From assembly GCA_028718185.1 (NCBI GenBank), contig JAQUMH010000012.1:1-64000 (forward strand): 64,000 bases of DNA, given 5' to 3'. The stretch comes from Elusimicrobiota bacterium (lineage in GTDB: Bacteria; Elusimicrobiota; UBA8919). Both the position numbers and the translations under genes were made by a program. Positions 39,093 through 47,017 of this stretch are shown here, in pieces; positions within the stretch are counted from its first letter, which is position 1; every line of letters begins with the position of its first letter. The notes beneath the pieces are model-generated. The model was not told the origin of the DNA. It made no database searches and saw nothing but the letters and a program-made list of their open reading frames with translations.

Positions 39093-39156
39093 TGCAGAGC
39101 TAACGCTCTGCGGCTACAATACAACTGGTTTGTAGCTGCAAAGCGAAGCTTTGCTT
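39093..39156. repeat. R6 GTAG hairpins, two copies in opposite orientation
   Basis: GCAGAGC/GCTCTGC next to GGCTACA (reverse orientation), then TGTAGCTGCAAAGC/GCTTTGC. The stems differ in sequence but both pair. They occupy the gap behind queA. Confidence 0.7.
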
Positions 39157-39197
39157 AATTTTATACAACAAATAAACAATTTAAAACTAAAAAGTAC

Positions 39198-39226
39198 TTG
39201 ACAAAAATCAAAAAATTCTTTATACA
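39198..39226 (+). promoter_or_regulatory. Promoter of the small secreted protein gene
   Basis: TTGACA (39198-39203) and TATACA (39221-39226) with 17-base spacing. The core is very similar to the promoters at 11311 and 47831 but lacks the TGTGT-N6-TCACA dyad. Confidence 0.7.
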
Positions 39227-39262
39227 TATTAAGCAGGGTATTTTAGGTTAAGGGAGGGTTAC

Positions 39263-39856
39263 ATGATAAAAAAAATGGTTTCTTTAATTCTTGTTGTTTC
39301 TTTGTCTTTAGTTTTTGTACCGGTATTGTTTAGTAAAGATGGCGGACATGTTGGTGAACAAAATATGTTGAATGTTAATATCCTGTTTTCTAACAATCCC
39401 GGAACTACCGTGACTAATGCAAGTGGTACCACTTACAAGTATTACGGATACGCATTTACAGAAAATAAGGTTTATCCTTCGCAGTATTGGGGTGAATTCC
39501 CGCTTTTCTTTTTTGGTGAACAAGTTGGTGTAACTGTAAAAATTACAAATAACGGGCCCCGGGCAAAAGCCAAGGTTAGGATTAAGACAGAGTCATATGT
39601 TCTTCGTACTGATGGTTCCAATGGTGCACCAATGATGGAACCTAAGATTGTTGATTTAGAAGTTGCACGGGGAGAAACAAAAACTATAGACGCTTCGTTT
39701 ATTGCTCAAAACACGGCAGCTATGGAATCAGGGCTGGACCGTATCCTTGTTAAGGTTTTGCATATAAACGAGGGTGATGGTTCCGGAAACCCGGAACCGG
39801 CTCTTATTATGGTAAAAGAAGGTGTTTTTTGCCCGCCGGAATATGTAAAAAAGTAG
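39263..39856 (+). CDS. Secreted protein of unknown function
   Basis: 197 residues. A signal peptide (about 1-24, MIKKMVSLILVVSLSLVFVPVLFS) is followed by a beta-rich domain; VGVTVKITNNGPRAKAKVRIK and ETKTIDASFIAQ look like an immunoglobulin-like or CARDB-like fold. It carries its own promoter and a strong GGGAGG ribosome site, so it is probably well expressed. It ends at a hairpin terminator. No family recognised. Confidence 0.7.
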   Translation: MIKKMVSLILVVSLSLVFVPVLFSKDGGHVGEQNMLNVNILFSNNPGTTVTNASGTTYKYYGYAFTENKVYPSQYWGEFPLFFFGEQVGVTVKITNNGPRAKAKVRIKTESYVLRTDGSNGAPMMEPKIVDLEVARGETKTIDASFIAQNTAAMESGLDRILVKVLHINEGDGSGNPEPALIMVKEGVFCPPEYVKK

Positions 39857-39887
39857 CAGGTTTTTAACTGGTAAAGTTTAAAAAATT

Positions 39888-39934
39888 AGGGATTGTCTTT
39901 CCAAACATTTTGGAGTTGACAAATCCCTTTTTTT
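39888..39934 (+). terminator. Rho-independent terminator overlapping the next promoter
   Basis: AGGGATTGTC (39888-39897) pairs with GACAAATCCCT (39918-39928) with one bulge, followed by seven T. The right arm contains the -35 of the next promoter. Confidence 0.65.
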
Positions 39935-39943
39935 GTATATAAT
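39916..39943 (+). promoter_or_regulatory. Consensus promoter of the outer-membrane barrel gene
   Basis: TTGACA (39916-39921) and TATAAT (39938-39943) with 16-base spacing. Transcription should start near 39950, which rules out the apparent start codon at 39933 and supports a start at 40002 or 40011. Confidence 0.75.
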
Positions 39944-40010
39944 AAAATCGCTGAAAAGGTGTCCTTTTTCAGTTTTTTGTATTCCCACCAATTTGAGCGA
40001 GATGAGAGAT

Positions 40011-41957
40011 ATGAAAAAAGTAAATAAATACTTAAATAAACTGCTAATCAGGCTGTTAATTTCCGTCAATTTCTTATTTCTTTATTTTGTTACCGCTATT
40101 TATGCTGCTCCTTCCGGTAATATCCAGCTTACTATTGCATCTCCGGATCCTGCTACTGCCGGTGAAAAGATAACATTCCAGGTTATCGTACTTAATACGG
40201 GTGCGGGAAGCGAAAAATGGCTTTCCGGAGAATATTATTTAGAAGCAGAAATTTACGATTCAAATAAAGCATATATAAGAAAAACAGATAAATATATAGG
40301 GAAAACCAATATTGCTTCCGGTGAAACTTTTCTCGCCTATATTCCATTCACCGTTCCTACTTCTTATTCGGGACAATATTTTTACAAAATAACCTTAACA
40401 TTGAAAGAACAAAAAATAATTGTTTCCGAATATTTACCGTTTACAATAGTTGAATTAACAAAACCGCCAATGCAGCCTAGTAAGGTTGCTTTAGGCGGGA
40501 ATATGATTCTTTCAGGAAAATATTCTCAAAAAACCTACGAAGTTTATGAGGCGTCTTCAAATTATACAAATTCACTGAATCTTAACCTGGTAGGTAAAAC
40601 ATTTGGGTCTCCTGTTTCGTTGAATCTTTACGCACTTTATTCAAAGGATAAGCAATTTGAATTAGATAATTTTTTGTTTAATTATTACGGGAATTCGGTT
40701 CAGGTTGCTTTTGGAGACATACAACCTGCGTATAATTCGCTATGTTTGTATGGTGCTGGTGTAAGAGGATTGAATCTTATCGGAACCAGGGAAAGATTTT
40801 CTGTGTCTGTTATAGGTGCTGAGTCAGCTAAGAAGCAGGAAGGTACATCACTAGCAAATGGTATTTATGAAAGATATTTATACGGTGGAAAAATAACTCA
40901 GGGACTGGATATATTGAATGCAGCTATAGGGGGGTCATATATTATCAGTGAAGATGCTAAAAATTCAATTAAAACACCAGAATCTACGCTTCCTGTAAGA
41001 AACAAAGTTGTTGGTGGTGACGGCTATTTTGAATTTTTTGAAAATGTTAGTTTAAAAGGTGAATATGCAGAGTCACAATATTGGGAAGATGTTTCATCCG
41101 GTGCAGTTAAAGACACAGGACTTAAAACGACAGTTTCTGTTGTTAACGTGAAAAATTTTTCATTTACCGGGATTTATTCTAAAATTGAGCCTGATTTTAA
41201 TTCTCTTGGTGCCCCTTCATCAACAAAAGACAAAGAATCATATGAAATTTCAACTAACTTTTCCCAGCCGAATATATGTTCTTTATCGGTTTATCTGAAT
41301 AATTATCATGATAATTTAAACAAAGATCCAAACAAAACTACCTCAACCCAGAACATTGGAAGCGCTTCAATTGCATTCAATATAGACAAATATCCAACGC
41401 TTACGTTAGGATATTCTATTAACATAGCTAAAGGTGACCCGATAACGGCTTTAGATAATGAAACAAAAACACCGTCAGTTTCACTTTCGCATACCATAAA
41501 ATCAACTACTCTTTCGGTGAGTGCCCAGCGTTCCAATTTCACAGATAAAACAGGAGTATCAAGCAATTTAAAATCGGATATGGGGAATGCGGGTTTTTCC
41601 ACGCGACTAAGTAACAATATCTCAGTTTCAGCGGGTGCTACAATTTCAGAAACATTAAATCTGATTTCATCTACAGCTACAACAACCAATTCGTATTCGC
41701 TAAATATGAATTTTTCAAATATTATTAAAGAAAAACTTTCTGCTGCTGTATGGGGTTCGTATAGTACTTCTATTGATAAACCGGTTCAGTCAACTGACAA
41801 TACGAACTTAACAGGAACAGTTGAATTTACCTACAATCTTCGCGAAAATCTTGCTACCACATTAGGTTTTACTCATACCGATTATGTTAATAATTTTATC
41901 AACACAGAATCATATAAAGAGGAATCCGGAAATTTAAGATTTTCTATGAGTTTTTAA
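40011..41957 (+). CDS. Outer-membrane beta-barrel protein with N-terminal Ig-like domain
   Basis: 648 residues from the ATG at 40011 (ATG 40002 is also possible); the promoter excludes the start at 39933. A signal peptide (about 1-34, ending IYAAP) precedes a CARDB/Ig-like domain of about 120 residues (VIVLNTGAGSEKW, EIYDSN, AYIPFTVP). Then come about 500 residues of alternating strands with a final SFSMSF-like aromatic end (LRFSMSF), typical of outer-membrane barrels. The N-terminal domain resembles the start of the protein at 62068. It sits directly before the motor genes and may be an outer-membrane partner; that is inference. Confidence 0.7.
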   Translation: MKKVNKYLNKLLIRLLISVNFLFLYFVTAIYAAPSGNIQLTIASPDPATAGEKITFQVIVLNTGAGSEKWLSGEYYLEAEIYDSNKAYIRKTDKYIGKTNIASGETFLAYIPFTVPTSYSGQYFYKITLTLKEQKIIVSEYLPFTIVELTKPPMQPSKVALGGNMILSGKYSQKTYEVYEASSNYTNSLNLNLVGKTFGSPVSLNLYALYSKDKQFELDNFLFNYYGNSVQVAFGDIQPAYNSLCLYGAGVRGLNLIGTRERFSVSVIGAESAKKQEGTSLANGIYERYLYGGKITQGLDILNAAIGGSYIISEDAKNSIKTPESTLPVRNKVVGGDGYFEFFENVSLKGEYAESQYWEDVSSGAVKDTGLKTTVSVVNVKNFSFTGIYSKIEPDFNSLGAPSSTKDKESYEISTNFSQPNICSLSVYLNNYHDNLNKDPNKTTSTQNIGSASIAFNIDKYPTLTLGYSINIAKGDPITALDNETKTPSVSLSHTIKSTTLSVSAQRSNFTDKTGVSSNLKSDMGNAGFSTRLSNNISVSAGATISETLNLISSTATTTNSYSLNMNFSNIIKEKLSAAVWGSYSTSIDKPVQSTDNTNLTGTVEFTYNLRENLATTLGFTHTDYVNNFINTESYKEESGNLRFSMSF

Positions 41958-41962
41958 GACAG

Positions 41963-42034
41963 AACAAGCCTGCCTGACGGCAGTCAGGTTCTACCACTAC
42001 AATGATGTTGATGTAGTTGCCGACCTTGGTCGGC
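41963..42034. repeat. R6 hairpins upstream of the motor gene
   Basis: CCTGAC/GTCAGG in reverse orientation and GTAGTTGCCGACC-TT-GGTCGGC forward. They fill most of the gap before the FliF-FliG gene. Confidence 0.65.
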
Positions 42035-42075
42035 ATGACTTGTTATTATTACACAATTTTCTAATGGGAGGAAAA

Positions 42076-42135
42076 ATGGTTAAATGGTTAAGTAGTCAAA
42101 TGGTCAAATGGTCAGGTAGTCAAATAGTAAAGTGT
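42076..42135. repeat. Microrepeat (GTCAAATG units) in the N terminus of the FliF-FliG gene
   Basis: AAATGGTTAAGTAGTC and CAAATGGTCAAATGGTC repeats encode MVKWLSSQMVKWSGSQIVK just before the hydrophobic signal segment, so the positively charged n-region is repeat-derived. Confidence 0.7.
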
Positions 42136-43521
42136 TTGTTGTTTCTCGGTTTAATAATTTGTCAATTTACTGCTATTGTTAATGCCCAAAAAGAGGCAAA
42201 GACATCAATTGAAACTAAGATTGCACTTGAAACTAACCTTGAAAGCCGGTTAAAAAAAGTTCTTACGGAAATCACAGGTACCGAAAAGCTTATTGTGATT
42301 GTGAATGTTGAGTTAATGAGCGAAAAGAAAGAAACTGAACCAGCCAAAAAAGAAGATGATATGATATTGCCGGGGGTACCGATTAAGGAAACACTTGCAG
42401 AAAAAAAAGTAGAATCAGTTATGATGTCGGCTCTCGGTGAAGATACAAGGACAATGATAAAAAAACTTTCCGTAACGGTGATTCTTGACAAATCCATTTC
42501 ACCTGCGGTTGTAGAGATAGTAAATAAAGTAGCGACGGGACTTTTAGGTATTGAATCGGAAAGGGGAGACAAGCTGATAATCCAGCAGATGTCTTTCCAG
42601 AAAAATCTGTTTACGTGGTCTTCACTTATTTATCCGCCGAATATTTATTGGATTATTGCTGTTCTTTCAGGGTTGGTATTTACATTGACGATTTTGCTGT
42701 TTTTGTTCGGACCGTTTCAGAAATTTGCAAAAGAACTTGCCTCAGCTGCAGTAAATTCCGTTGCAGCATTTAAAGAAAGGACTTCCGAGCAGTCAGGTGG
42801 TTTTTCCGTAGGTGGCGGTGTTGCACTTCCTGAGTTAGCTCAGTCAACTGAAACAAAACCCGAAAAGACTGCATCCGGTAAAGAACCGTTATTCTCATTT
42901 GTTAACGAATCCAATGTAAAAGAACTTATTTTCTTGCTAAAAAACGAGTCGCCAAAACATATCGCGGCAGTTATAAATTATCTCTCACCGGAACTTTCAA
43001 CAAATGTACTTAACAGCATATCACCGGATAAGAAAAAAGACATATATTCAGCACTTTCAAAAATGGAAGAATTTGATTCATCTGAAATTGGGACAATTGA
43101 ATCCCAGTTAAAATCAAGAATTGACTATCTCATCGGCGGCGAAGAGAAAATTATGAAAATTATTGATGATGCTGATGAAACAATGCAAATGGAAATATTA
43201 ACTGAACTTAGAAAAACAAACATACCGCTTGCTGAAAAAATACAGAAGTCAATGATTCGCCTTGATATCCTTTCAACGCTCGATATCACAGGGTTACAAC
43301 TTGTTATTAAACAGATAGGCGGTTCATTGTTCGGGCAGATATTAAAAGTTTTATCAAAAGAAGCGCAGGAAAAAATAATAACTATGCTTCCTGCCGGAGC
43401 AGCGACAAGGTTAAGACAGGAAATGGCTCTTACTAAACCGCTTGCACCGCAGCGTCTTGCAATAGAGAAAAAACGTCTTTTAAATATTATCCGTAGAATG
43501 AGAGAAAGAGGACTGATATAA
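42076..43521 (+). CDS. FliF-FliG chimera: FliF C-terminal region fused to FliG middle and C domains
   Basis: 481 residues from the ATG at 42076 (GGGAGG just upstream; a TTG at 42040 is not needed). A signal-anchor or signal peptide (about 18-37) precedes a periplasmic part of about 145 residues (LESRLKKVLTEITGTEKLIVIVNVEL, VKKLSVTVIL-like, GDKLIIQQMSF) that matches the FliF C-terminal periplasmic region. A membrane helix (188-212) and a linker (213-270) follow. Then comes FliG: middle-domain NESPKHIAAVINYL (290-301; EHPQ-type), a GG hinge (354-355), and a C domain with LKVLSKEAQEK...ATRLRQEM and an end RRMRERGLI. The FliF ring-building domains and the FliG N domain are missing. MotA and two MotB genes follow, and no other flagellar gene is seen. 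It is the likely rotor of a non-flagellar motor. Confidence 0.82.
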   Translation: MVKWLSSQMVKWSGSQIVKCLLFLGLIICQFTAIVNAQKEAKTSIETKIALETNLESRLKKVLTEITGTEKLIVIVNVELMSEKKETEPAKKEDDMILPGVPIKETLAEKKVESVMMSALGEDTRTMIKKLSVTVILDKSISPAVVEIVNKVATGLLGIESERGDKLIIQQMSFQKNLFTWSSLIYPPNIYWIIAVLSGLVFTLTILLFLFGPFQKFAKELASAAVNSVAAFKERTSEQSGGFSVGGGVALPELAQSTETKPEKTASGKEPLFSFVNESNVKELIFLLKNESPKHIAAVINYLSPELSTNVLNSISPDKKKDIYSALSKMEEFDSSEIGTIESQLKSRIDYLIGGEEKIMKIIDDADETMQMEILTELRKTNIPLAEKIQKSMIRLDILSTLDITGLQLVIKQIGGSLFGQILKVLSKEAQEKIITMLPAGAATRLRQEMALTKPLAPQRLAIEKKRLLNIIRRMRERGLI

Positions 43522-43524
43522 AAA

Positions 43525-43703
43525 TCGCTTGCAAGTAAATTTTTTTGAGACACTCGCTAGAACTCGTTCTACAATTGACACAAAGTGTCATTGCGAGGAG
43601 TGAAACGACGAAGCAATCTCAATGGGATTGCCACGGGACTTTGTCCCTCGCAACGACTTCGTCGATTGAGGCTTTTCAAAAATTTCTTGCTTCGCTCGCG
43701 TGA
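43525..43703. repeat. R3 repeat, copy 3, interrupted by an R1 element
   Basis: R3 ends are present (TGCAAGTAAATTTTTTTGAG and CTTTTCAAAAATTTCTTGC), but the central hairpin is replaced by an R1 copy at 43586-43657. R3 begins just after the FliF-FliG stop and ends 15 bases before motA. Confidence 0.85.
43586..43657. repeat. R1 repeat, copy 6, nested in R3
   Basis: TGTCATTGCGAGG to CTCGCAACGAC, with AAGCAATCTC and GGGATTGCCACG inside. It lies within the loop position of the surrounding R3. Confidence 0.85.
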
Positions 43704-43718
43704 TAAAAGAGGTGAATT

Positions 43719-44492
43719 ATGGATTTAATGACAATTTTGGGAATTATTACAGGATTTGGCGCTATTTTGTTCGTAATGGTACGCGGCGAAATGGTCCATA
43801 TGCTTTGGAATGTTGAAGCATTAGTACTTATTTTCGGTGGAACTTTTGGAGCGGCGATGATTACATATCCATGGAAAATAATTAAACGGATTCCGGCTGC
43901 TCTGTTTATTGTCTTTTTCCCTCGCAAGAGGATGCCGTTAATCGTTGCGAGTAAAACATTTACCTGGCTTGCTGAAAAAGCGAAACGGGAAGGTGTTGAA
44001 AAACTGCAGGAAGATATTTCTAAACTTGACTCGCCATTTTTAAAAGATGCATTACAGATGGTTGTAGACGGTCTTGAAGCGGATGTAGTAAAAGAAAAAC
44101 TTGAGAAAGAGATCAGTTCTATTAGAAGACGGCATCAGCAATTAGCGAATGTATTCCGTTCAATGGGTACTTATGCTCCTATTTTTGGACTTTTGGGTAC
44201 ACTGGTAGGTGTTGTTCAGGTGCTCCGTAACTTGACTGACCCGCAAAGTTTAGGTGCTTCCATGGCAATAGCCATGACAGCGTCTTTTTATGGAATTTTC
44301 TCCGCGAACTTTATGTTTCTTCCTATTGCCGGTAAATTATCTGCAAACAGCGAAGATGAAATTATACTTAAAGAAGTTATAACTAAAGGTGTATTGTCTA
44401 TTCAAAAAGGCGATGTCCCGGTTGTTGTTGAGAAAAAATTAGAAGCCTTTATATCATACCGTACAAGAGAAAAAGAAAGTAGGAAAAAATGA
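43719..44492 (+). CDS. motA: MotA-like stator subunit
   Basis: 257 residues with four membrane helices, a cytoplasmic loop between helices 2 and 3 (about 60-145) and a cytoplasmic tail. YAPIFGLLGTLVGVVQVL (with the channel proline) and FLPIAGKLS (second conserved proline) are MotA/PomA signatures. In the loop, KREGVEKLQEDI corresponds to the segment holding Arg90 and Glu98 of E. coli MotA; a basic residue is kept and the acidic one appears shifted by one. MotA surrounds MotB to form the ion channel that pushes a FliG-type rotor. It follows the FliF-FliG chimera with a GAGGTG ribosome site. Confidence 0.92.
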   Translation: MDLMTILGIITGFGAILFVMVRGEMVHMLWNVEALVLIFGGTFGAAMITYPWKIIKRIPAALFIVFFPRKRMPLIVASKTFTWLAEKAKREGVEKLQEDISKLDSPFLKDALQMVVDGLEADVVKEKLEKEISSIRRRHQQLANVFRSMGTYAPIFGLLGTLVGVVQVLRNLTDPQSLGASMAIAMTASFYGIFSANFMFLPIAGKLSANSEDEIILKEVITKGVLSIQKGDVPVVVEKKLEAFISYRTREKESRKK

Positions 44493-44560
44493 GAACCTAG
44501 GATTTGAGTTTTAGGATTTAGGAATAACAAATGTTTTGGTTTTTCCTAATCTCTAATCTC
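44493..44560. repeat. Inverted repeat between motA and motB
   Basis: GAACCTAGGATTTGAGTTTT and AATCTCTAATCTCTGG-type units form an imperfect inverted repeat built of short tandem pieces, filling the gap. Confidence 0.5.
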
Positions 44561-44571
44561 TGGACTTATTT

Positions 44572-45237
44572 ATGGCAGAATCTTATCGTGAAAGACGAAC
44601 TCAGGAAAATCCCATCTGGTTAGCTGTTTTGTCAGATTTAATGACTAATCTTATGTTGTTTTTTCTTGTACTTTATGGTTTTACAAGACAACCTGAAGAA
44701 ATGAGGAAATCTATGACTGCTGCTCTTTCAGATAGGTTCAAAGGCAAGAAAGTGGATTATGCACTTGCTAAAGCGGAAAAAGTCGTTAAAAAATTTCAGG
44801 AAGAGGAAACGGCGTCAAGAATAGATAATCTTGTAAAGGATAAAGGAATTCAGGAATATACACAGGTAGAAATTAGTGAAAAATACGTAAAAATAACACT
44901 GAAAACTCCTGTTTTATTTTCTCCGGGTAGTTCAGCATTAAAAGAAGAAGCAATGATTTCATTAAAAGAAGTTTCAAAAGCTCTTCGACTATTACCAAAT
45001 TCTGTAATAGTTGAAGGACATACGGATAACGTACCTATCAGTACAAAAATGTATTCGTCTAATTGGGAACTTTCAGTTGCAAGAGCGTATAGCGTAATTG
45101 ATTTTTTAATTAAAGCAGGAATACCACCTGATAGATTTGTTGCAGCAGGTTACGGTGAATATAAAGCAATCGCTTCAAACGATACAGAAGAAGGCAGAAT
45201 GCAAAACCGCCGCATAGAAATAAACGTCGTAAGATAA
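44572..45237 (+). CDS. motB: MotB-like stator subunit, first copy
   Basis: 221 residues. A short cytoplasmic N terminus leads into one membrane helix with the ion-binding aspartate (Asp22) in SDLMTNLMLFFLVLYGF. A periplasmic linker follows, and then an OmpA-like peptidoglycan-binding domain (VEGHTDNVPI, NWELSVARAYSVIDFLI, GYGEYKAIASNDTEEGRMQNRRIEI). With MotA it forms the stator anchored to the cell wall. A second, distinct MotB follows. Its stop is separated from that gene by an R2 repeat. Confidence 0.93.
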   Translation: MAESYRERRTQENPIWLAVLSDLMTNLMLFFLVLYGFTRQPEEMRKSMTAALSDRFKGKKVDYALAKAEKVVKKFQEEETASRIDNLVKDKGIQEYTQVEISEKYVKITLKTPVLFSPGSSALKEEAMISLKEVSKALRLLPNSVIVEGHTDNVPISTKMYSSNWELSVARAYSVIDFLIKAGIPPDRFVAAGYGEYKAIASNDTEEGRMQNRRIEINVVR

Positions 45238-45342
45238 GGCACGCGAATGGACGCGAATAATCAAAAAATCGCGAATACCACACGAATAATTCGTGACCAA
45301 TTCGTGAGATTTTATAAAATTCGTGAACATTCGTGTTCCCGA
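45238..45342. repeat. R2 intercistronic repeat, copy 5
   Basis: GGCACGCGAATGG after the motB stop to ATTCGTGTTCCCG before the second MotB. CACGAATAATTCGTG forms the tip. It fills the gap between the two motB genes. Confidence 0.8.
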
Positions 45343-45359
45343 GTGAAACGAGGGTAGGT

Positions 45360-46121
45360 ATGGCAGAAGATTTTAATGATTTAGAACTTGAAGAAGATTT
45401 TTTAACTGAAGAAGAAAGATATATTGAAGAATTTAAGAAGGAAGATGCTAAGGAAGCAGAAGATGATTCTTTCCAGGAACATCATGATGATATGTCCCAG
45501 CATTTATGGATGGTTTCTTTTGCTGACCTTATGACAATACTTATGATTTTTTTCCTTTCGTTATTCGGGTATGCATATTCGGGTACTTCAACCCAATATG
45601 AAAAAGCGATGGCGTCACTGCAGAAAGATGTTGCGTCAACGAAAGGAAAATCTGTTTTTGAAAATAAAGAAAAAGAAGCGGATGCTGCTATGCAAATGGA
45701 AACTTTTATTAAAGAAAAAAAACTTGCTGAATATGCAAAAGTAGAAACTAATGCACAGCGAATAAAAATTTCGCTTTCTAACCCGATTTTGTTTGATTCC
45801 GGTTCTGCAGAACTTAAGAGTGAAGCAGTGCCTGCTCTAAAAGAAATAGCGCACCTTATCCGTTCAATGGATAATCCTGTTGTAGTTGAAGGGCATACTG
45901 ACAATGTTCCGATGTCATCAGCTAAATACCGTTCCAATTTTGAGCTTTCTGCTGCAAGAGCGTTTAGCGTAATAGGTTATTTTATTAATGTTGAAAAAAT
46001 GTCACCTGAAAAATTCTCAGCTTTCGGTTACGGAGAATACAAAGCGGTTGCCCCTAATGACACGGATGCAAATAAAGCAAAAAACAGAAGAATAGAAATA
46101 AACATCATCAGGAAAACATGA
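45360..46121 (+). CDS. MotB-like stator subunit, second copy with acidic N-terminal extension
   Basis: 253 residues from the ATG at 45360 (AGGG/AGG just upstream; a GTG at 45333 is less likely). About 48 mostly acidic cytoplasmic residues precede the membrane helix with its ion-binding aspartate (Asp56) in FADLMTILMIFFLSLFGY. The OmpA-like domain (VEGHTDNVPM, NFELSAARAFSVIGYFI, GYGEYKAVAPNDTDANKAKNRRIEI) is closely similar to the first copy. The stop overlaps the start of the TPR gene (ATGA). The two MotBs may form mixed or alternative stators. Confidence 0.92.
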   Translation: MAEDFNDLELEEDFLTEEERYIEEFKKEDAKEAEDDSFQEHHDDMSQHLWMVSFADLMTILMIFFLSLFGYAYSGTSTQYEKAMASLQKDVASTKGKSVFENKEKEADAAMQMETFIKEKKLAEYAKVETNAQRIKISLSNPILFDSGSAELKSEAVPALKEIAHLIRSMDNPVVVEGHTDNVPMSSAKYRSNFELSAARAFSVIGYFINVEKMSPEKFSAFGYGEYKAVAPNDTDANKAKNRRIEINIIRKT

Positions 46122-47017
46122 AAAAGATAAAAAATGTCCAATGTCCAATGTCCAATGTCAAACGGAAATGGTTTGTATTTATATTTTTTATATTATTATT
46201 GACCCCGGACATCGGACATCGGACATCGGACTGCCTTTATTCCCAAGAACTCAACACACTTTACCAGGATGCTATGAATGCTTTTTATAATAAGGATTAT
46301 AAAAAAGCGATTGGTATATGGGAAGAGATAATAAGAATTGATGTTAACCAGAAAAATCCTCCAAAACTAATAGAAATGGCACGGGCAAAGATGTTTGATA
46401 AAGTCAAACCTCTCCTCAATGAATTTACTTCCTATTTAGAAAAAGGCGATTATACAACAGCAATCAGAAAAAACAATGAGTTACTTGAAATTGACCCCTT
46501 AAACGGAAACTACAAAAAAGCATCAGAGAAACTTGAAAAAGTTGTAACAATGTTAGCCCCTTCCATTACACAAGTAAGTAAAGTCGGTGACCTTATGAGA
46601 AAAAGCATAGCTGCGCATGTAGCTGGTGCAAAAGACGAAAGGATACCCGTTTTAGCAAGTCGTTATGCGTGGCAGTTAGATTCCAACAATAAATTTGCTG
46701 AAAAGGTTTTTCTTTTCATGGAAAAGGAATATATAACAATAGCGCGTATGGAAGTAATGGAAAGGGGTAAAAATGTCATTGAACAAAAACTTGCTGTTAT
46801 TCTTGAAGATATTTATGACGGTAAATATGAACATGCATTAATAGAATGCGAAATTGTCCTTGCTATTGAATCTGAAAACGTTATGGGATGGAAGCGGCTT
46901 GGTTCCATATATTATGCTCTCGGAAAAAGAGCTGAAGCCAAATCCGCATGGGAAAAAGCTCTAAAACTAGACCCTAAAGACAAAGACATAGCCAGATTTT
47001 ATAAAAGAGTGAAGTAG
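46118..47017 (+). CDS. Exported TPR protein of the motor cluster
   Basis: 299 residues. A hydrophobic signal segment (about 14-28, WFVFIFFILLL) lies between two heptamer-repeat-encoded stretches (VQCPMSNV before and DIGHRTSD after). TPR-like helices follow at both ends (LYQDAMNAFYNKDYKKAIGIWEEII; ALIECEIVLAIES, GWKRLGSIYYALGKRAEAKSAWEKALKLDPKDKDI). It probably sits in the periplasm and binds partner proteins; a link between the MotB periplasmic domains and the outer membrane is inference. It is coupled to the second motB by a 4-base overlap. Confidence 0.75.
   Translation: MKKIKNVQCPMSNVKRKWFVFIFFILLLTPDIGHRTSDCLYSQELNTLYQDAMNAFYNKDYKKAIGIWEEIIRIDVNQKNPPKLIEMARAKMFDKVKPLLNEFTSYLEKGDYTTAIRKNNELLEIDPLNGNYKKASEKLEKVVTMLAPSITQVSKVGDLMRKSIAAHVAGAKDERIPVLASRYAWQLDSNNKFAEKVFLFMEKEYITIARMEVMERGKNVIEQKLAVILEDIYDGKYEHALIECEIVLAIESENVMGWKRLGSIYYALGKRAEAKSAWEKALKLDPKDKDIARFYKRVK
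46136..46232. repeat. R4 heptamer inverted repeat around a signal-peptide coding segment, copy 3
   Basis: CCAATGT/CAATGTC units at 46136-46160 are inverted against GACATCG units at 46207-46232. The hydrophobic core of the signal peptide lies in the loop. Confidence 0.85.

Noticed and set aside
39933-40010. Start of the barrel gene at the ATG at 39933
   Set aside because: This codon overlaps the -10 box of a consensus promoter and would lie upstream of the transcript start.
42076-46121. Ordinary flagellar operon
   Set aside because: No hook, filament, export or C-ring partner genes are present, and FliF and FliG are shortened and fused.
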